Positions 60,345 to 64,000 of a stretch of DNA of 64,000 bases are shown here, piece after piece. The notes below the pieces were generated by a model. The model was not told where the DNA came from. It saw nothing but the letters and a program-made list of their open reading frames with translations, and searched no databases. The DNA lies in contig JAYGXS010000001.1 in the NCBI GenBank assembly GCA_036362985.1, positions 41,378,787 to 41,442,786 on the forward strand, written 5' to 3'. Each line of letters begins with the position of its first letter. The stretch's first letter is position 1. The stretch is from Ligula intestinalis (lineage: Eukaryota; Platyhelminthes; Cestoda; Diphyllobothriidea; Diphyllobothriidae). Both the position numbers and the translations under genes were made by a program.

Positions 60345-63300
60345 CGACCAAAAGTCCTCCTCACCAATAACAGATCCAAGACTGCAGGATTCGAATTATT
60401 TTAACCATGCATGCAATTTAGTTTATCTAACCAACATTTTTTCTGAACATAAATTGTGAGCACAATTAAGAATTGGACATAGAAGTGCCAATCTGTCCAA
60501 GTGTTTTTGGTCTGTCTTTGTTTTTTTGGGTCGCATTCACCCTTTTCGGCGCCATTTTCCAAGACACTTCTAAAAAGAGCGTGATCACCTAAAAGCCGAT
60601 TAAGGCGTGGTTGGTTGGGTAGTAGTTTCACGAGGCAGCTTGATACGGAGAGGATTTCAGATAATACTCCAAGTTGAAGGTGGATGTCTCCCTACCGGCT
60701 ACGGCTCGTAATCGTATTATGGGTAACTAATTTCAACTATCGGCTCCAAAACGAGCCTTCAGAGTACTGCCGCATGGTGCACGACCACCAGTTCGTACGA
60801 CCCATGAGCCTACTTGTCTCACATATAGCTTTAGCTGAAGACCGTTCTGCTGACCAACGGGGGATGTCCTGTATTCTAGGGCTTCTGCTGCCTAAGACTC
60901 CCCTCCATCTGCAGACTCATTCGACGAAGATCCTTATATGATTGTACAAATTATTCCTTAAACGTAAGCAACCTGCAATTGCTGCATATCGTGTAGGGTT
61001 AGGACTTGTTTATCGAAATCGCTTTAAGAAATAACCCAAGGTACTAAATTGTTGTAAATTTATTTTTTAAGCGAATTTCCATAGTAGGCGGCTTTTCAGT
61101 TTGAAGGGTACATCAAGTAAAATATGAAATGGGCCTGTGTCAATTCTCTTTATGCAAAATTACGCGTATCGGTTGCTATCCTTTAAGTACAATTTGAACA
61201 AATATAGAACACGAGTTAAGGAACTTCTAAGTACTACAGGTGGTCTTGCATTAAATTTCAGGCTGATTGGTGTTAGAATTTAGGATAAGGTTAGGGTCAA
61301 GTGTAAGGGTTAGAATACGGGATTAGTCAACATTCTAAAATTGAGCCCCCACCCATCTGTATTGCCATGGGAAGAGAGTTTATATTTCCGTGTTTTATTT
61401 ACACATTTACTTGGCAGGGCAGGCCAACTTTCTCAGTTAATTGCTTATACAGAATTTTGTGTTCCAAAACCCTGCCTCACGGAAGATCTGAATTAATTAG
61501 CTCCCATTTAATGTTATGTAGTCAAGTGGAACAATGTTTTTAAGACACTAAACTTAAGTGTTACCCAGCCCAATTTATGTAACCCTTTCGTATGCATCAA
61601 ACTACGGTTATTTTTGTTTATCGGTTCATCCAAAACTCGACTAGCCAGGTCATTCAGTTTTCGAAATCGCTCATAACTCATGCCTTTTTGCATATCCGTT
61701 AACTCTGTAATCCGCGCCAAACTGTTATTGTGGACAATAAGACACGCAACCCTAAACCACAAAACAAGACATTTCAATCTCAGAAGTTAACTTCGGAGAT
61801 ATGCCAGCTAAAATGATTCTGGAGGCAAAGCGGTTTGTTAATATTTTTTCAGGAAGCGTTTTTCCTTTCACGATCTACTCATGCGCTTTTTAAAATGATT
61901 TAACACCTTCGTTTGCTTTATAGTCACCCTTATTGACGCGCAGGCTGGCACTATGATGCCAGTTGAAGCGACCATGCTATGTACGACTTGCAGACGATTA
62001 GGCCTCACGTAGTAAAAAAGACAGTTTGGCTTTCGGCTAATTCATTTTGTAAGGCAGAACGGCAACTGAGTTTCAGTTGCAGCTGAAGAAGAAAACCGTA
62101 CAATGTTATAGCGACCCTTGGCTGCCGAGTACTGATGCCCGTGGGCTACTACAACCACATGTATACAACTGCCTGCATAGAGGCACATGCACATGGCCGC
62201 AAAAACCCTATGCCCTCTCGCTGTTGCTTGAGCTTCGTTTTTCAACACCAGCGTCTCTTATTGTCAGTCGATGCAGTTGACCTATAGAGATATGTCGAGC
62301 AGATAGGTAATGTTGAGCGCAGAGGGAGAGAGAGGCTTGATAAACAGTACAGGCAGAGAGGCGCTCGGAATCGGCTCCCACCCACAAAGGAAGGCACTTT
62401 CCCTTTTTTTCTCTCTCGCTCTCCCTCTCTTTGCTCCAGCACTCACCGCCAACTGGCTGCCAGATTGGCGGCTCGTCTGTTATGCCTTAACGAGAGTGCT
62501 CCAAGCCGAGATTGGAAAAAAAACAACGAAGAGGCATGAGAAGGCACAGAAGTCATCCTTTGTGATGTTCCGCTCTGGCCGTATAAACAGTTGCGGTAGC
62601 ATGGCTGCTGGAAGTCGGGCATCCCGCACATGGCATGAAAAGGCACGTGTGGGACTTCAAGCGGAATGTGATGAATAAAAGAATCGCCTAGCCTGTGGAT
62701 AGGGAAGTTTAGCAAAGGTACCGTTTAGCTTGGCAATGGATCTCCTGAAGAGGTGTCAGTGCCATTTCTTATGGTGTACATCATTTTTAAATAATTTCCG
62801 AAATGCATCCCAGAAGAGGTAGCTCACACCATTAGTCAGAGGAATCTGGAGAGGAAGATTTAGTAGCTGATTGACGATAAATAAGTTAAATGACACATCA
62901 GACCTTTCACGGTCTGTATATAATTTTTCATAGTATTTTACATGGACCACACCAGCCTTTGCCGGGAAATTTAGTCACAGTGATGATTTTACTCCTCACC
63001 AATTTGGTATTTGGATCATTCTATCATTGTAAGAGGACAAACCTGAAAACATAGTGTTAGTTTAATTAGCTATCGTGTTTTTTACACTAAAACAGGCGGT
63101 AGGAGTCCTACACACAGCTCGGGAAATGCTGATCCAGCTAAATTTAGCATTCGAGTTAAATTTAAAGGCAAAATCGCCGTATCAATCACAGTATCTCAAA
63201 AGTTATTCAATCATATCAGCAATAAGTATTTCCAGGTTATAGGACAGCTACTCCTCTATAATGATGGCGCCTGCGAGCTTGCTAACTTTATTGAAGCATT

Positions 63301-63480
63301 GTTTATCCAGAAGAACTTTGAAAAAGGTAAAGGCAACAAGATTCACAAAATTAAATGAATTCGTAGAGCACCGTGACATTTTATTCACCTCGGTAAGGTC
63401 TTTGGCTATTTAGAAGACAAAGTCTAGCGTCTAATTACAAAGCGACATAACGGTTGAAAATTGATAGATAAACAAAGCAC
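60345..63480. other. Gene-free stretch
   Basis: Frames of up to 122 codons (+, 62310-62678) show no recognisable domain. Apart from the GGTTAG array at 61255-61330, nothing is identified. Confidence 0.4.
61255..61330 (+). repeat. Short GGTTAG-like array
   Basis: TTGGTGTTAGAATTTAGGAT, then AAGGTTAGGGTCAAGTGTAA, then GGGTTAGAATACGGG. It resembles the cores of the fold-back elements, but no inverted ends are seen. Confidence 0.35.
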
Positions 63481-63483
63481 GAG

Positions 63484-63808
63484 CTGCCGATACAGGCGAA
63501 CGTGCGAGTCCCAGGAAGTAAGAAAGAAGTGGATGTAATCGATGGGGCAAGAATTTTATTCACCTGGCGTTTTCAACATCCGTCACGGACGCAGCATCAG
63601 AGACGATAGCAGAAACGGATAATTCATACAAAGGGACGTGTAATAGTAATAGGAAAGCGTCACTACGCCACTGTCGAGGGAACCGTTAATTACCACAAGT
63701 ATGCAGTAGCATACTGCTCCTGCCTGTGTATGAATCAGTCGTTTCTGCTGGTGTCTCTGGCGGAGTTCGAAACGTCAGACGAACAAAATACTTGTCCCAG
63801 CGATTAAA
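63484..63808. mobile_element. Fold-back pair of ribozyme-like modules near the window end
   Basis: Left (minus): the outer arm GCCGATACAGGCGAACGTGC, then GAGTCCCAGGAAGTAAG, runs to ATTTTATTCACCTGGCGTTT and CATCCGTCACGGACG. Right (+): ATGAATCAGTCGTTTCTGCT, then CGAAACGTCAGACGAAC, then CTTGTCCCAGCGATTA. The CTGANGA box is lost on the right (CTCTGGCGGAG). The inner AGCAGAAACG/CGTTTCTGCT arms are inverted, as at 21.6 kb. Confidence 0.55.
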
Positions 63809-64000
63809 TATATAGATTTGAAAAGTATACTCCTCAAAGCATGCGATGTTAGTCTGCGATGCAGGTGCGCATAGTGAGGGGGAAAGGAATGCGGGGACAG
63901 ATATCAAAGCAAGCCAATTCAGTTTACAGAGACAGTCTGTCGAGCCTGATTAAAAGGTCAAAAGACAGTGAAGCAGTCCTTTATCAATCCTCAGCATGAC

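Noticed and set aside
1..64000. CRISPR arrays, bacterial operons, viral genomes
   Set aside because: No spacer-repeat arrays, no dense co-directional ORFs and no viral proteins. The window is plainly eukaryotic.

Overview
This is eukaryotic, non-coding-rich DNA with one gene I can defend. The host is most probably a flatworm, and the texture fits a tapeworm of the diphyllobothriid type with a large, repeat-laden genome. That assignment is inference. It rests on the ~10 kb intron, the absence of other recognisable exons over about 40 kb, the many decayed short interspersed repeats, and the Penelope-like retroelement remnants. A 400-base run of N (29019-29418) is an assembly gap.

The gene is a SOX transcription factor of the SoxB type on the + strand. 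It has two coding exons, 40592-41482 and 51453-53600, joined by a 9,970-bp phase-0 intron with a GTAAGT donor and a pyrimidine-rich CAG acceptor. The joined product is 1,012 residues. It has a long acidic and serine-rich N-terminal half with no DNA-binding domain, a complete HMG box at about residues 341-416, and a ~600-residue low-complexity C-terminal region. CCAAT boxes lie upstream and an AATAAA lies 356 bases after the stop.

Positions 1-40 kb and 54-64 kb are gene-poor and made largely of repeats. (1) Penelope-like element (PLE) remnants: decayed GIY-YIG endonuclease C-termini at 27.95-28.13, 32.48-32.76, 37.33-37.71 and 38.50-38.58 kb. Several are followed by a terminal module whose core reads CTGAYGA...CGAAA, a hammerhead-ribozyme-like arrangement. 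(2) More than a dozen copies of that module, many as head-to-head inverted pairs (21.04-22.01, 26.04-26.34, 35.88-36.17, 54.59-55.43, 63.48-63.81 kb) that look like a non-autonomous fold-back family. (3) Four copies of a ~0.3-0.57-kb MITE-like element with long terminal inverted repeats. (4) Short fold-back elements with degenerate telomere-like (TTAGGG-related) cores. (5) tRNA-derived SINE-like copies. (6) Two copies of a ~0.67-kb repeat at 0.44-1.11 and 24.95-25.63 kb. (7) Many microsatellites, the TTC arrays repeatedly adjoining the PLE-associated module. GC-rich stretches at 5.84-6.56, 13.06-13.98, 17.12-17.70, 36.47-36.90 and 58.62-59.20 kb carry open frames without recognisable protein content.

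Apart from the SOX gene, the most interesting signal is the ribozyme-like/PLE module family and the way it appears as inverted pairs, nested insertions and microsatellite-flanked copies. All structural and functional statements about it are inferences from reading the sequence.
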